Positions 36,769-45,461 of a stretch of 64,000 nt of DNA are shown one piece after another. Each line of letters begins with the position of its first letter. The first letter of the stretch is position 1. The notes under the pieces are model-generated. The model saw nothing but the letters and a program-made list of their open reading frames with translations. It made no database searches and was not told the DNA's origin. The DNA is taken from contig JAPLMX010000128.1 of the NCBI GenBank assembly GCA_026386805.1, positions 1 through 64,000 on the forward strand. Reading direction: 5' to 3'. This stretch comes from Phycisphaerae bacterium (GTDB taxonomy: Bacteria > Planctomycetota > Phycisphaerae > Sedimentisphaerales > Anaerobacaceae). The translations under genes were made by a program, and so were the position numbers.

Positions 36769-37725
36769 ATGAACGTCACAAGTGAGGCTAAATTGAACCT
36801 TGCTACGCTCTCTTCGCTGTTTGTAGATGAAGAGAAGGCCCGTAAGTTCCTTGAGGACAAACGCTGGCCAAACGGTCCCGTCTGCCCGCACTGCGATAGC
36901 ACGAATATCTACACTCTGACCGCCAAGTCGGACAGCCGAAAGCCAGTTCGTCCAGGCGTCTACAAGTGCGGAAGTTGCCGGGAGCAATTCACAGTACGGA
37001 TTGGCACTGTTTTTGAGGAAAGCAAGATTCCACTCCGGAAATGGCTCATGGCGATTCACTTGATGACGAGTAGCAAGAAGGGGATAAGCAGTCACCAGAT
37101 TGCCCGAGAAGTGGGAATTACACAGAAAAGCGCCTGGTTCCTGTGCCACCGAATCCGAGAGGCCATGAGACAAGAGCCGACGGGGGGTCTGCTAAAGGGG
37201 ACGGTCGAAGCCGATGAAACCTACGTCGGCGCTCGAAAGCCTCGGTTCAAAGGAACGAGCAAACGGGGACGCGGCACCTCCAAGAAACCTGTCATGGTCC
37301 TCGTGGAACGCGCTGGGAACGCACGGTCCATGCCCATCGAGAGGGTGGACTCCGCCACACTCAAGGGTGAGGTCCGAAAGCACGTTGATCGGTCTGCACA
37401 GATAATGACAGACGATTGGAAATCCTACGATGGACTCGACAAGGAATTTGCGGTACATGACGTGATATGCCACGGAACAGGAGAATATGCGCGGAAACGC
37501 GGCGACGGCCTCTCAGTCAACACAAACACTGCCGAGTCATTTTTCGCGTTGCTGAAGCGGGGCCACTATGGTATCTTCCATTCGTTCAGCCGCAAGCACA
37601 CGCATCGGTACTGTGATGAGTTCAGTTTCCGGTGGAACCGCCGCAAGGTCAGTGACGGGGAACGAATGGTTGCGGCAATCAAGGGCGCTGAGGGCAAACG
37701 ACTCACATATAAGCGTGGTCGTTGA
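36769..37725 (+). mobile_element. IS1595-family-like transposase
   Basis: CPHCDSTNIY...YKCGSCREQFTVRIGTVFEESKIPLRKWLMAIHLM; VEADETYVG; NTNTAESFFALLKRGHYGIFHSFSRKHTHRYCDEFSFRWN. Confidence 0.9.
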
Positions 37726-37739
37726 AGAAGGACACTGAC

Positions 37740-37880
37740 ATGAGAAAAGGTCGGTCGCGCGGTTCTCACGCGAAACTCGATAGCATCAAGATCGACCTTC
37801 CCTTTGAGAAGGCTGTAGAGGTTCTGCTCTCGGTCAAGCCCAAGAAGAAGCCCGTTAAGAAAAAGAAGGTTAGCAAGTAG
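37740..37880 (+). CDS. small basic protein (46 aa, Lys-rich C-terminus)
   Basis: MRKGRSRGSHAKLDSIKIDLPFEKAVEVLLSVKPKKKPVKKKKVSK; starts 15 nt after the transposase stop. Confidence 0.55.
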   Translation: MRKGRSRGSHAKLDSIKIDLPFEKAVEVLLSVKPKKKPVKKKKVSK

Positions 37881-37921
37881 GCTGAGACGGGACACATGGT
37901 ACAAAAGAGAGGACGTGCGTA

Positions 37922-38080
37922 ATGGCTTGGTACAGTTGCCAGAAGTTCCGGAGACACTTTTCTTTGTGCTTTGGCGTTTGCAGCACTCACGTCGTCACCC
38001 ATTCCTTCAAGCCAGCGTCAATACGCCGCCTGCGCGGGTTAGCGAAGTGGCTCAGCAAGAAAGGCAAGTCTGCCAAGTAA
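37922..38080 (+). CDS. small basic protein (52 aa)
   Basis: MAWYSCQKFRRHFSLCFGVCSTHVVTHSFKPASIRRLRGLAKWLSKKGKSAK. Confidence 0.4.
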   Translation: MAWYSCQKFRRHFSLCFGVCSTHVVTHSFKPASIRRLRGLAKWLSKKGKSAK

Positions 38081-38174
38081 GATGATCGTGGGTTTGCCAA
38101 GTATATCATTCCGATCTGCGAAATCTGCGGATTGGATTTGTTTCTCGTTCGGATTTCGATATCAAACGGTGGTA

Positions 38175-38660
38175 TTAGAGGACCTTCAGATATGCAGGCA
38201 AATTCTGCAGGTGGATGACCCTTTTCCGTTCTGCCGCGTGGGCCAGATCGATGCGGATCGGGTCCAGGCCACGAAGGGCCGGCTCGATTTTATCCGCCCA
38301 TTCGATCAGGACCACCGATTCGGGATAGCAGAAATCGTCGAAGCCGAGCCTCTCGAAATCGGCGATCGACTCGAGCCGGTAGGCGTCAAGATGATAGAGG
38401 TCGAACCGGCCCGCATACTGGTTGACGAGGACGAAGGTCGGGCTGGTAACGCCTTCGCTGTCCGGGGCGCCCGCGCCGGCGGCAATCCCCTTGATCAGGT
38501 GCGTCTTGCCGCTGCCCAAGGGTCCGCAAATCGCAAAGACTTCACCCCCACGAAGCCGGGCCCCGATCTTGCGGCCCAACTCCATCGTCTCCTGCGGCGA
38601 CTTGGATGTTACGGTGATCTCCACGGTGGTCACTGTCCCAATCGGAATCTCAAGCTTCAA
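38175..38660 (-). CDS. tsaE: tRNA threonylcarbamoyladenosine biosynthesis ATPase TsaE
   Basis: GPLGSGKTHLIKGIA; TSPTFVLVNQY; FYHLDAYRL-like; VLIEWADKI. Confidence 0.93.
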   Translation of the reverse strand: MKLEIPIGTVTTVEITVTSKSPQETMELGRKIGARLRGGEVFAICGPLGSGKTHLIKGIAAGAGAPDSEGVTSPTFVLVNQYAGRFDLYHLDAYRLESIADFERLGFDDFCYPESVVLIEWADKIEPALRGLDPIRIDLAHAAERKRVIHLQNLPAYLKVL

Positions 38661-38670
38661 GCTGGAGAAA

Positions 38671-38750
38671 TGTCATTGCGAGCGAAGCGAAGCAATCTCC
38701 CCACGGCTGGGATTGAGATTGCTTCGTTGCTGCGCTCCTCGCAATGACAT
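38671..38750. repeat. palindromic repeat TGTCATTGCGAGCGAAGCGAAGCAATCTC...GCAATGACAT
   Basis: Ends complementary; widespread-type repeat. Confidence 0.8.
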
Positions 38751-38767
38751 ACTTCACACTTCTCACT

Positions 38768-39691
38768 TCAAACTTCCATCGCCAGGTGGTCGTAGCCGCC
38801 GGGTGGCAGGTCCAAGACCCGCCCCTCCGGCGTCCGGATCTTCATCCGTCCGGTATTCGTAATCACGCCAATCTCGGTAATGGGCACGGGGTCGTCCCAC
38901 ACCCGATGTAACTTGCCCCACTGCTCGGGCGACAGGGTGAACAGCAGCTCGAAATCCTCTCCTTCATTCAGGGCGGCGGCCAGCGGATCGGCCTGGGCCT
39001 TGGCATCCTCCGAAATCGGCACGGCGGACGCTTCGACGAGGGCCCCCACGCCGCTTTGGCCGCAGATACGATTGAGATCGGTGCTCAGCCCGTCGCTGAT
39101 ATCCATCATGGCGTGCAGGTCGGCGATCTGGACCATCTGCAACGCCTCGTTGACGCGCGGCTCGAACTCCAGGTGCCGGCGCAGGCCGGAGCCTCCGAGG
39201 GAGCCGGTCACACAGATGACATCGCCAACCTTGGCGCCGCTGCGCCGGACCGGGGGCTTGTCGCCGGGCTTGCTCAACATGGAGACGCATACGGCGAACC
39301 GCCCATCGGTTTTCCAGCTTGTGATGTCGCCGCCCACCAGGGGGCAGCGGTACTTGTCGGCGGCGAACACGACCCCTGCGTGCAGCGCCTGCAACTGCCG
39401 GCCGCCCCATCCGTGCGGCAAGGCGACGGCCACGACAGCCGCCAAAGGAATCGTCGCCATCGCGGCGCAATCGCTCAGGCTGGTCGCCATCGACTTATAG
39501 CCCACCTGCTCCAGGGTCGCCGTCTGGAGGTCAAAGTGCGTGCCGTCAAGGAGCATGTCGGTCGTGACGAGCACGGAGGCACCGTGGTCCAGGGCAATCT
39601 GGGCCATGTCATCGCCGATCCCGATCGGGATGGCAGCCGGCGACAGTTGCCTCTGCTGCCGGAACCAGCCGGTGATCTCATCCTCTTTCAT
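38768..39691 (-). CDS. thiL: thiamine-monophosphate kinase
   Basis: GIGDDMAQI; VTTDMLLDGTHF; HAMMDISDGLSTDLNRIC; NEGEDFELLFT. Confidence 0.95.
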   Translation of the reverse strand: MKEDEITGWFRQQRQLSPAAIPIGIGDDMAQIALDHGASVLVTTDMLLDGTHFDLQTATLEQVGYKSMATSLSDCAAMATIPLAAVVAVALPHGWGGRQLQALHAGVVFAADKYRCPLVGGDITSWKTDGRFAVCVSMLSKPGDKPPVRRSGAKVGDVICVTGSLGGSGLRRHLEFEPRVNEALQMVQIADLHAMMDISDGLSTDLNRICGQSGVGALVEASAVPISEDAKAQADPLAAALNEGEDFELLFTLSPEQWGKLHRVWDDPVPITEIGVITNTGRMKIRTPEGRVLDLPPGGYDHLAMEV

Positions 39692-39720
39692 GCCGTCGTT
39701 CCACCGAAGGTTTCACGTAT

Positions 39721-39792
39721 CACGGGCGTCTCGCCCGTGAAGGCAGGGCCAAAGCCTGCCCTGAGCGAAGCCGAAGGGATGCCCATGCTACG
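39721..39792. repeat. palindromic repeat CACGGGCGTCTCGCCCGTG...GGGATGCCCATGCTACG overlapping the argH stop
   Basis: argH TAG (39786-39788) lies within the GTAGCATGGGC end. Confidence 0.7.
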
Positions 39793-41170
39793 ATTCCGCC
39801 AAATGCTTCTTCCAGAAGGTAAGCTGCTGCTGCGCCTGCTCCGGTCCGGCGGCGCCCGCCGAGACATAGTGTCTCACGACGTTGACCGCACCCAGAGAGT
39901 CATACACGTCGGCCTCGATGACGGACGAGCGTTCCTGGAACTCCGCCCGCGAGAGCTGTCCCAACGACTTGCCCTGCTGTTCGCATTGGGCGACGAGCGC
40001 GCCGACGATGCCGTGGGCCTTGCGGAAGGGAATGCCTTTCTGCACCAGGTACTCGGCCAAGGCGGTGGCGTCGAGGAAGCCCGAATCGAGACCGGCGCGG
40101 ATCTCTTTGGTTTGAAACGTCGTATGCGAGACGACGGCCGCCGCGATTTCGAGCGATTTGGCCGTGGTGTCGGCGGTCGAGAAGACGTGAATCTTGTCCT
40201 CCTGCAGGTCGCGGTTGTACCCGGAGGGCTGGCCCTTCAGAATCGTCAGCATGGCCACGAGCGCCCCGTACACGGCGCCTGTTTTCGATCGCATCAGCTC
40301 CAGAACATCGGGATTTCGCTTCTGCGGCATCATGCTCGACGACGTGCAGAAAGCATCGTCGATGCGAAGGAAGCCAAACTCATGGGAGGAGAAGAGAATC
40401 CAGTCCTCCGCAAAGCGGGACAAGTGCGCCGCGATCAGGGCGCAGTCGAAGATGAATTCCGCACAGAAGTCCCGGTCGCTGATGGCGTCGATGCTGTTGT
40501 AGACGATGTCCGGAAAGCCAAGCTGCTCGGCCGTGCTCTTACGGTCGATGGCCAGGGTCGAACCTGCGATCGCGCCGCTACCCAGCGGCGACGCATTCAA
40601 AATCATCCGGCAGTTCTTCAGACGCACGGAGTCCCGCTCAAGCTGCTCCACGAAGCTCAGCAGATAAGCCGCGATGACAATCGGCTGGGCCCGCTGCAGG
40701 TGCGTGTAAGCGGGCATCGGGTCGTTCGTATGTTTCGAGGCCAGTTGAACGAAAGCGGCTTGCAGTCGGGCGATGGCGGCTTGCAGCGTCTCGATCTCAT
40801 CGCGAAGCCACAGCCGGATATCCGTCGCGACCTGGTCGTTGCGGCTGCGTCCCGTGTGAAGCTTGGCGCCGGGATCTCCGATCCTCTGGATCAGGGCCGC
40901 CTCGATGGCCATGTGGATGTCCTCGGCGGCTTTGTCGAACTCGAACCGCCCCGCCTCAATGTCCTCGCTGATCTCGACGAGCCCCTTCTCGATGGCCCGG
41001 AACTCCGCCTGCGTGATCAGCTTCTGCTGCGCCAGCATGGCGGCGTGGGCAATCGAGCCGACGATGTCGTACTTGTAGAGCCGCTTGTCGTAGGACAGCG
41101 ATTCAACGTAATTCACCGTCAGCTCGTCGGGCTTGGCGGCGAGCCGTTTCTCCCAGCTTCTCTGCATCAC
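39788..41170 (-). CDS. argH: argininosuccinate lyase
   Basis: HTGRSRNDQVATD; SSMMPQKRNPDVLEL; PLGSGAIAGS. Confidence 0.97.
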   Translation of the reverse strand: MMQRSWEKRLAAKPDELTVNYVESLSYDKRLYKYDIVGSIAHAAMLAQQKLITQAEFRAIEKGLVEISEDIEAGRFEFDKAAEDIHMAIEAALIQRIGDPGAKLHTGRSRNDQVATDIRLWLRDEIETLQAAIARLQAAFVQLASKHTNDPMPAYTHLQRAQPIVIAAYLLSFVEQLERDSVRLKNCRMILNASPLGSGAIAGSTLAIDRKSTAEQLGFPDIVYNSIDAISDRDFCAEFIFDCALIAAHLSRFAEDWILFSSHEFGFLRIDDAFCTSSSMMPQKRNPDVLELMRSKTGAVYGALVAMLTILKGQPSGYNRDLQEDKIHVFSTADTTAKSLEIAAAVVSHTTFQTKEIRAGLDSGFLDATALAEYLVQKGIPFRKAHGIVGALVAQCEQQGKSLGQLSRAEFQERSSVIEADVYDSLGAVNVVRHYVSAGAAGPEQAQQQLTFWKKHLAES

Positions 41171-41397
41171 TGTCTACCCTGCTCTTTCCCAAAACCCGTT
41201 CACCTCGTGCGTTTCACCGATCCCTCGTGGGGGCACCCCAAGCGGGACGCCTTCTCGCGACCTGTACGATAGCGGAGCGCCCCGTGAGCGTCAAACAAAA
41301 GTGGCCGACTGCCCCCTTGCAATCGCGACGCCTGTCCCTTATCCTGCGGCAGGCGAATCGAAGGCCCACGACTGATGCTTGTTTGAATGGATAGATT

Positions 41398-42546
41398 ATG
41401 ACCTCGCTTCTTATCACGAATTGCCGATTGTACGATGCTCCGGAAAGAGCACCTCTGTGCTCGGTCTTGATCCGTCAGGGGACCATCGAGACGGTGGGAC
41501 GGGCGGACCGCGCCGATCGCATTCTCGACGCCGGGGGCCGGATCGTGGCGCCCGGCTTCATTGAGGTACATATCCAGGGGGCCGGGGGCGCGGACACGCT
41601 CGACGCGACGCCGGAGGCCCTGGCGACGATCTCGCGAACCTGCGCGAGGTTCGGCGTCACCAGCTTTCTGGCGACAACGGTCTACAAGCCCGGACAGGAG
41701 AACCGGCATTTGAAAGTTGCCGCCGCGTGCGTCGGTCGCGACTTGGGCGGCGCGCAGCTGCTCGGCACCCATCTCGAAGGCCCCTTCATCTCGCCCCACA
41801 AACGCGGCATGATCCAGCCGGACTGCCTGGCATCGCCCTCAAAAGTCGTCCTCAATGACATCTGCGCCCTGCTCGGCGACACCCTCAAGATGATGACCAT
41901 CGCGCCGGAACTGCCGGCCAGTGCCGAGATCGTTCGCACCCTGGTGGACAAAGGAGCGGTCGCCTCGTTCGGGCACTCGAAAGCCACCTACGACGAGGCA
42001 GTCCGGGGTTTCGAAATGGGAATCACCCACGTCACGCACCTGTTCAACGCGATGCCTTCACTGCACCACCGCGATCCCGGTCCCTTGGCGGCGATCTTCG
42101 AGCGGTCCGACATCACGTGCCAGGTCATCACCGATGGCGTTCACATTCACCCGGCGATGCTGCGGCTCGCCTTCCATGCACTCGGTCCCGAGCGTTTCAT
42201 CACGATCACCGACGGCATGCAAGCGCTGGGACTGCCCGACGGCCACTACGTCTATAACAGCCTGCAATACGAGTCCAAGGACGGCACGGCCCGATACAAG
42301 GATGGGACCCTGATCGGCACCGCGCTGGGTCTGAGCCAGATGCTCGCCCGTCTCACACAGTTCACGCCCTGTTCGCCGCCCGTGGCGATCAAGACGGTGA
42401 CCCAGAACGCGGCCCAGGTCCTGGGTCTCGGACAAACCAAGGGATCGATCGCCCCGGGACGGGACGCGGACCTAGTCGTTCTGGAGAAGGACCTGTCCGT
42501 ATACGCTACGATTGTGGCGGGACGGGTTGTCTATCAGACCGCATGA
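41398..42546 (+). CDS. nagA: N-acetylglucosamine-6-phosphate deacetylase
   Basis: GTHLEGPFISPHKRGM; GHSKATYDEAVRGFEMGITHVTHLFNAM; SIAPGRDADLVVL. Confidence 0.93.
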   Translation: MTSLLITNCRLYDAPERAPLCSVLIRQGTIETVGRADRADRILDAGGRIVAPGFIEVHIQGAGGADTLDATPEALATISRTCARFGVTSFLATTVYKPGQENRHLKVAAACVGRDLGGAQLLGTHLEGPFISPHKRGMIQPDCLASPSKVVLNDICALLGDTLKMMTIAPELPASAEIVRTLVDKGAVASFGHSKATYDEAVRGFEMGITHVTHLFNAMPSLHHRDPGPLAAIFERSDITCQVITDGVHIHPAMLRLAFHALGPERFITITDGMQALGLPDGHYVYNSLQYESKDGTARYKDGTLIGTALGLSQMLARLTQFTPCSPPVAIKTVTQNAAQVLGLGQTKGSIAPGRDADLVVLEKDLSVYATIVAGRVVYQTA

Positions 42547-43570
42547 CGTCCGCCAGCGTCGAGAGCGTCTGGTCGATGTCGTCTGCGGATATGCCGTAGT
42601 GCGTGACGGCTCGCAAACGGGCCGGCCCCGTGCTTAAGACCTTGACACCGCGCGCGCCGAGCTGTCTCACGAGATTCTCTGCGTCCAGCCCCTTGGTCAT
42701 CACATCAAAGTAGACGATGTTGGTCTGCACGCGGGCCAAGTCAATGGACAACCCGTCGATCCGCGCGATGCCCGTGGCCAACCGTGCGGCGTTGTCGTGA
42801 TCGTCGCGAATCCTGCCCACCATCTGGTCCAGTGCGACGATGCCGGCCGCCGCGATGATCCCCGCCTGCCGCATGCCGCCGCCCAGCATCTTGCGCGTGC
42901 GACGCGCCTCCGCGATGAAGCTCTGCGAGCCGCAGATGACCGAGCCGACCGGTGCGGCCAATCCTTTCGAGAGGCAGAAGCTCAGCGAATCCACGCCCCG
43001 CGTCAGCTCTTTGACATCCACGCCGAGGGCGACCGCCGCATTGAAAATGCGAGCCCCGTCGAGGTGAACGGCGAGGTTGCGGCGATGAGCCAGATCGACC
43101 ACCTGCGCCGTGTATTCGGCGGTCAGGGGCGCCCCGTCGCAACGGTTGTGCGTGTTTTCCAGGCACACCAAGCGCGTGCGAGGGAAATGCACGTTGTCCG
43201 GGCGGATAGCGGCCTCGATGTCCTCTAAGCGGAGCGTGCCGTCCGGCTGATTCGGGACCGTTCGGGGGTGAATGCCGCCTAATGCTGATATGCCGCCCGC
43301 TTCATAGATAAAGGTGTGGCAACGATCCCCCAGAATGACCTCGGCGCCCCGCCCGCAGTGGGTCAGAATGGACGCCAAATTGCCCATCGTCCCGCTAACG
43401 ACCAGAAGGGCCGCCTCCTTGCCGACCCGCTCGGCGGCGATCCGCTCGAACCGGTTCACCGTGGGGTCGTCGCAGAATACGTCATCCCCAAGCTCGGCGT
43501 GATAGATGGCCTCCCGCATTTCCTGCGAGGGAAGAGTCACGGTATCGCTGCGCAAATCGATTGTTTTCAT
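42506..43570 (-). CDS. low-specificity L-threonine aldolase family protein
   Basis: IDLRSDTVTLPSQEMREA; DDPTVNRFE; LAVHLDGARIFNAA; SFCLSKGLAAPVGS. Confidence 0.92.
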   Translation of the reverse strand: MKTIDLRSDTVTLPSQEMREAIYHAELGDDVFCDDPTVNRFERIAAERVGKEAALLVVSGTMGNLASILTHCGRGAEVILGDRCHTFIYEAGGISALGGIHPRTVPNQPDGTLRLEDIEAAIRPDNVHFPRTRLVCLENTHNRCDGAPLTAEYTAQVVDLAHRRNLAVHLDGARIFNAAVALGVDVKELTRGVDSLSFCLSKGLAAPVGSVICGSQSFIAEARRTRKMLGGGMRQAGIIAAAGIVALDQMVGRIRDDHDNAARLATGIARIDGLSIDLARVQTNIVYFDVMTKGLDAENLVRQLGARGVKVLSTGPARLRAVTHYGISADDIDQTLSTLADVMRSDRQPVPPQS

Positions 43571-43703
43571 AGCATCCTTCAGACCCAAGCGGCCTCCCAC
43601 CGGCGTCGAATTCAAGCCTACGATAGCCCTTCAGCCCCCGCTCGTCAACGACCGCGTACCTCCGTCGACGTGCGACTCCATTTCATGGCGTTTGTGAGCC
43701 CCC

Positions 43704-43827
43704 TCTGTCATCCCTTCGCTGACGCTCAGGGCAGGCTCTGAGCATCAGCGAAGGATCTGGGCCGAGCACGCCAACAAGCGTTGGTCACATTCGCAGCCCA
43801 GATGCTTCACTTCGTTCCGCATGACAA
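43704..43827. repeat. dispersed repeat CTGTCATCC...GATGCTTCACTTCGTTCCGCATGACA
   Basis: Same family as 32591-32725. Confidence 0.7.
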
Positions 43828-43923
43828 GCACGGGCTTTCCAACCACAAAACGTAGTGGCGTACGCGTCGAAAGGCATCCATTTTCCCGTTGGCTCGCAAA
43901 GCCCGAGCGCGTATCATGCCGAG

Positions 43924-44160
43924 ATGATAATCCTGCGACTGCTCTACATGGCTGGTGGCTTTCTATTTCTGCTTTCGCTGGCCGCACACCTGTACGTGCG
44001 GGTGTATCTGCGACCCAAAGGCAAGTCAGACCTGGACGATTACTACTACGAGTTCGAGGACCAGCACCCGGCGTATGCAAAGTACACCCGCTGGCTACAG
44101 ATTTCCCTCGGGGGCGCCGCCGTGGGTCTGTTGCTGCTGTTTCTGGGAGTCATATTCTGA
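43924..44160 (+). CDS. small membrane protein
   Basis: Two predicted TM helices separated by an acidic DDYYYEFEDQ segment. Confidence 0.6.
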   Translation: MIILRLLYMAGGFLFLLSLAAHLYVRVYLRPKGKSDLDDYYYEFEDQHPAYAKYTRWLQISLGGAAVGLLLLFLGVIF

Positions 44161-44186
44161 TTTTGTGTCCTGGCACGGAGGTTCGC

Positions 44187-44807
44187 GTGGCCGTGAAAGT
44201 CCTTGGCATTTCAACCAGCCCCCGCCGCGAAGGCAATAGCGACCTGCTCCTTCGCAAGGCCCTTGGCGGAGCACAGCAAGCGGGCGCCGCCACAGAGCAC
44301 CTGCGGCTGTGCGACTACAGAATCGAGGGGTGCCACGAGTGCTACGATTGCTCCCAGACCGGCGATTGCTCGACGAGGGATGACTACCAAGCGATTCTCG
44401 ACAAGATGCTCGATGCGGATCGGCTCGTGTTCGCCACGCCCGTGTTCTTCATGACCGTCTCGGCGCAGGCGAAGCTCCTGATCGACCGGGGCCAATGCCT
44501 GTGGGTGCGCCAGACCGTGCTGCGTAGGCCCCTGTTCGAGCCCAAACACGACCGGCGCGGCGTCCTGATCGCCGTCGGAGGCTCGCGAAGCCAGAGGCAA
44601 TTCGATTGCGTCCGGCAGCCCATCCAAGGCTTCTTCAAATATCTCGAAGTGGAGTACGCAGGCAGCCTGTGCGTCAATCAGGTTGATGAGAAAGGTGCGA
44701 TTCTGAAGCGGCCGGATGCTCTCGACGAGGCCTTTCGCCTCGGACGCATGTTGGCAAGCACCGAGATGGGCCTGCCCCAAAGGCCCCTCAAGATTGAATT
44801 GTTCTGA
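44187..44807 (+). CDS. flavodoxin-family NAD(P)H-dependent oxidoreductase
   Basis: VLGISTSPRREGNSDLLLRKAL; CHECYDCSQTGDC; ADRLVFATPVFFMTVSAQAKLLIDR. Confidence 0.9.
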   Translation: MAVKVLGISTSPRREGNSDLLLRKALGGAQQAGAATEHLRLCDYRIEGCHECYDCSQTGDCSTRDDYQAILDKMLDADRLVFATPVFFMTVSAQAKLLIDRGQCLWVRQTVLRRPLFEPKHDRRGVLIAVGGSRSQRQFDCVRQPIQGFFKYLEVEYAGSLCVNQVDEKGAILKRPDALDEAFRLGRMLASTEMGLPQRPLKIELF

Positions 44808-44927
44808 TGGCTGCGACGGGAAATACACAAGGCTGACGACCTCCTCCTGTCAGCCGCCAGCCTTGCGCTTTTTCATTGCCCCGCGTGTGGATTGTGCGGT
44901 ATTCGGCCCCGGCAGGGCCGAGATCCG

Positions 44928-45242
44928 TCATTCGAAGACGATCCCCAGAGCGATGCTGGCATCGTCCAGCGTGCTTCTTCGGTCCACCCGGACGACCCGC
45001 CCTTTCTTGATGCGGGCGTACTGCCCTTTTTCCTCGGCCAGCACGTCCGTCCTCGGGAAGTTCAGCTCTACGATGCTGCCTTCATGGGCGGGGGTACTGA
45101 TGGGCACGTTGACCAGAACGCCTGTCTTGCTGATATTGGCGCTGCGGCCGTTGAAGAAACGATTGGCCTCCGGAAGCCAAACACTGACGGGCCACGACAG
45201 CTTCGTCCTGCCTTCCTTGCGCTGTTCTATCAACGTCTCCAT
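44928..45242 (-). CDS. PilZ-domain protein
   Basis: SANISKTGVLVNV...GSIVELNFPRTD. Confidence 0.7.
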   Translation of the reverse strand: METLIEQRKEGRTKLSWPVSVWLPEANRFFNGRSANISKTGVLVNVPISTPAHEGSIVELNFPRTDVLAEEKGQYARIKKGRVVRVDRRSTLDDASIALGIVFE

Positions 45243-45461
45243 GATCTCGATCTCCTTTCCGCAAATCCGTTCGACTTGTCAGACCAAGTTCGGTTCAACC
45301 GCACTCGTATCGGCACAGAAAAACGGGGTGGTTTACAGAATATGGGCAGTTTCGGGTGAGTTTGCGATCTTTTTCTGGACTGCCTTTGCACCATATTGAG
45401 CCATCGTACTATTATCGGCCGCGTCAGGCAGTTTATCTGAATATTCGCGGTTTCACGGTGC

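Noticed and set aside
37910-37920. AGGACGTGCGT as a definite target-site duplication of the transposon
   Set aside because: The two copies sit inside transposon-associated sequence and no terminal inverted repeats were found next to them; kept only as a hint.
39056-41272. 738-aa plus-strand ORF
   Set aside because: Antisense of thiL and argH, which have clear family motifs.
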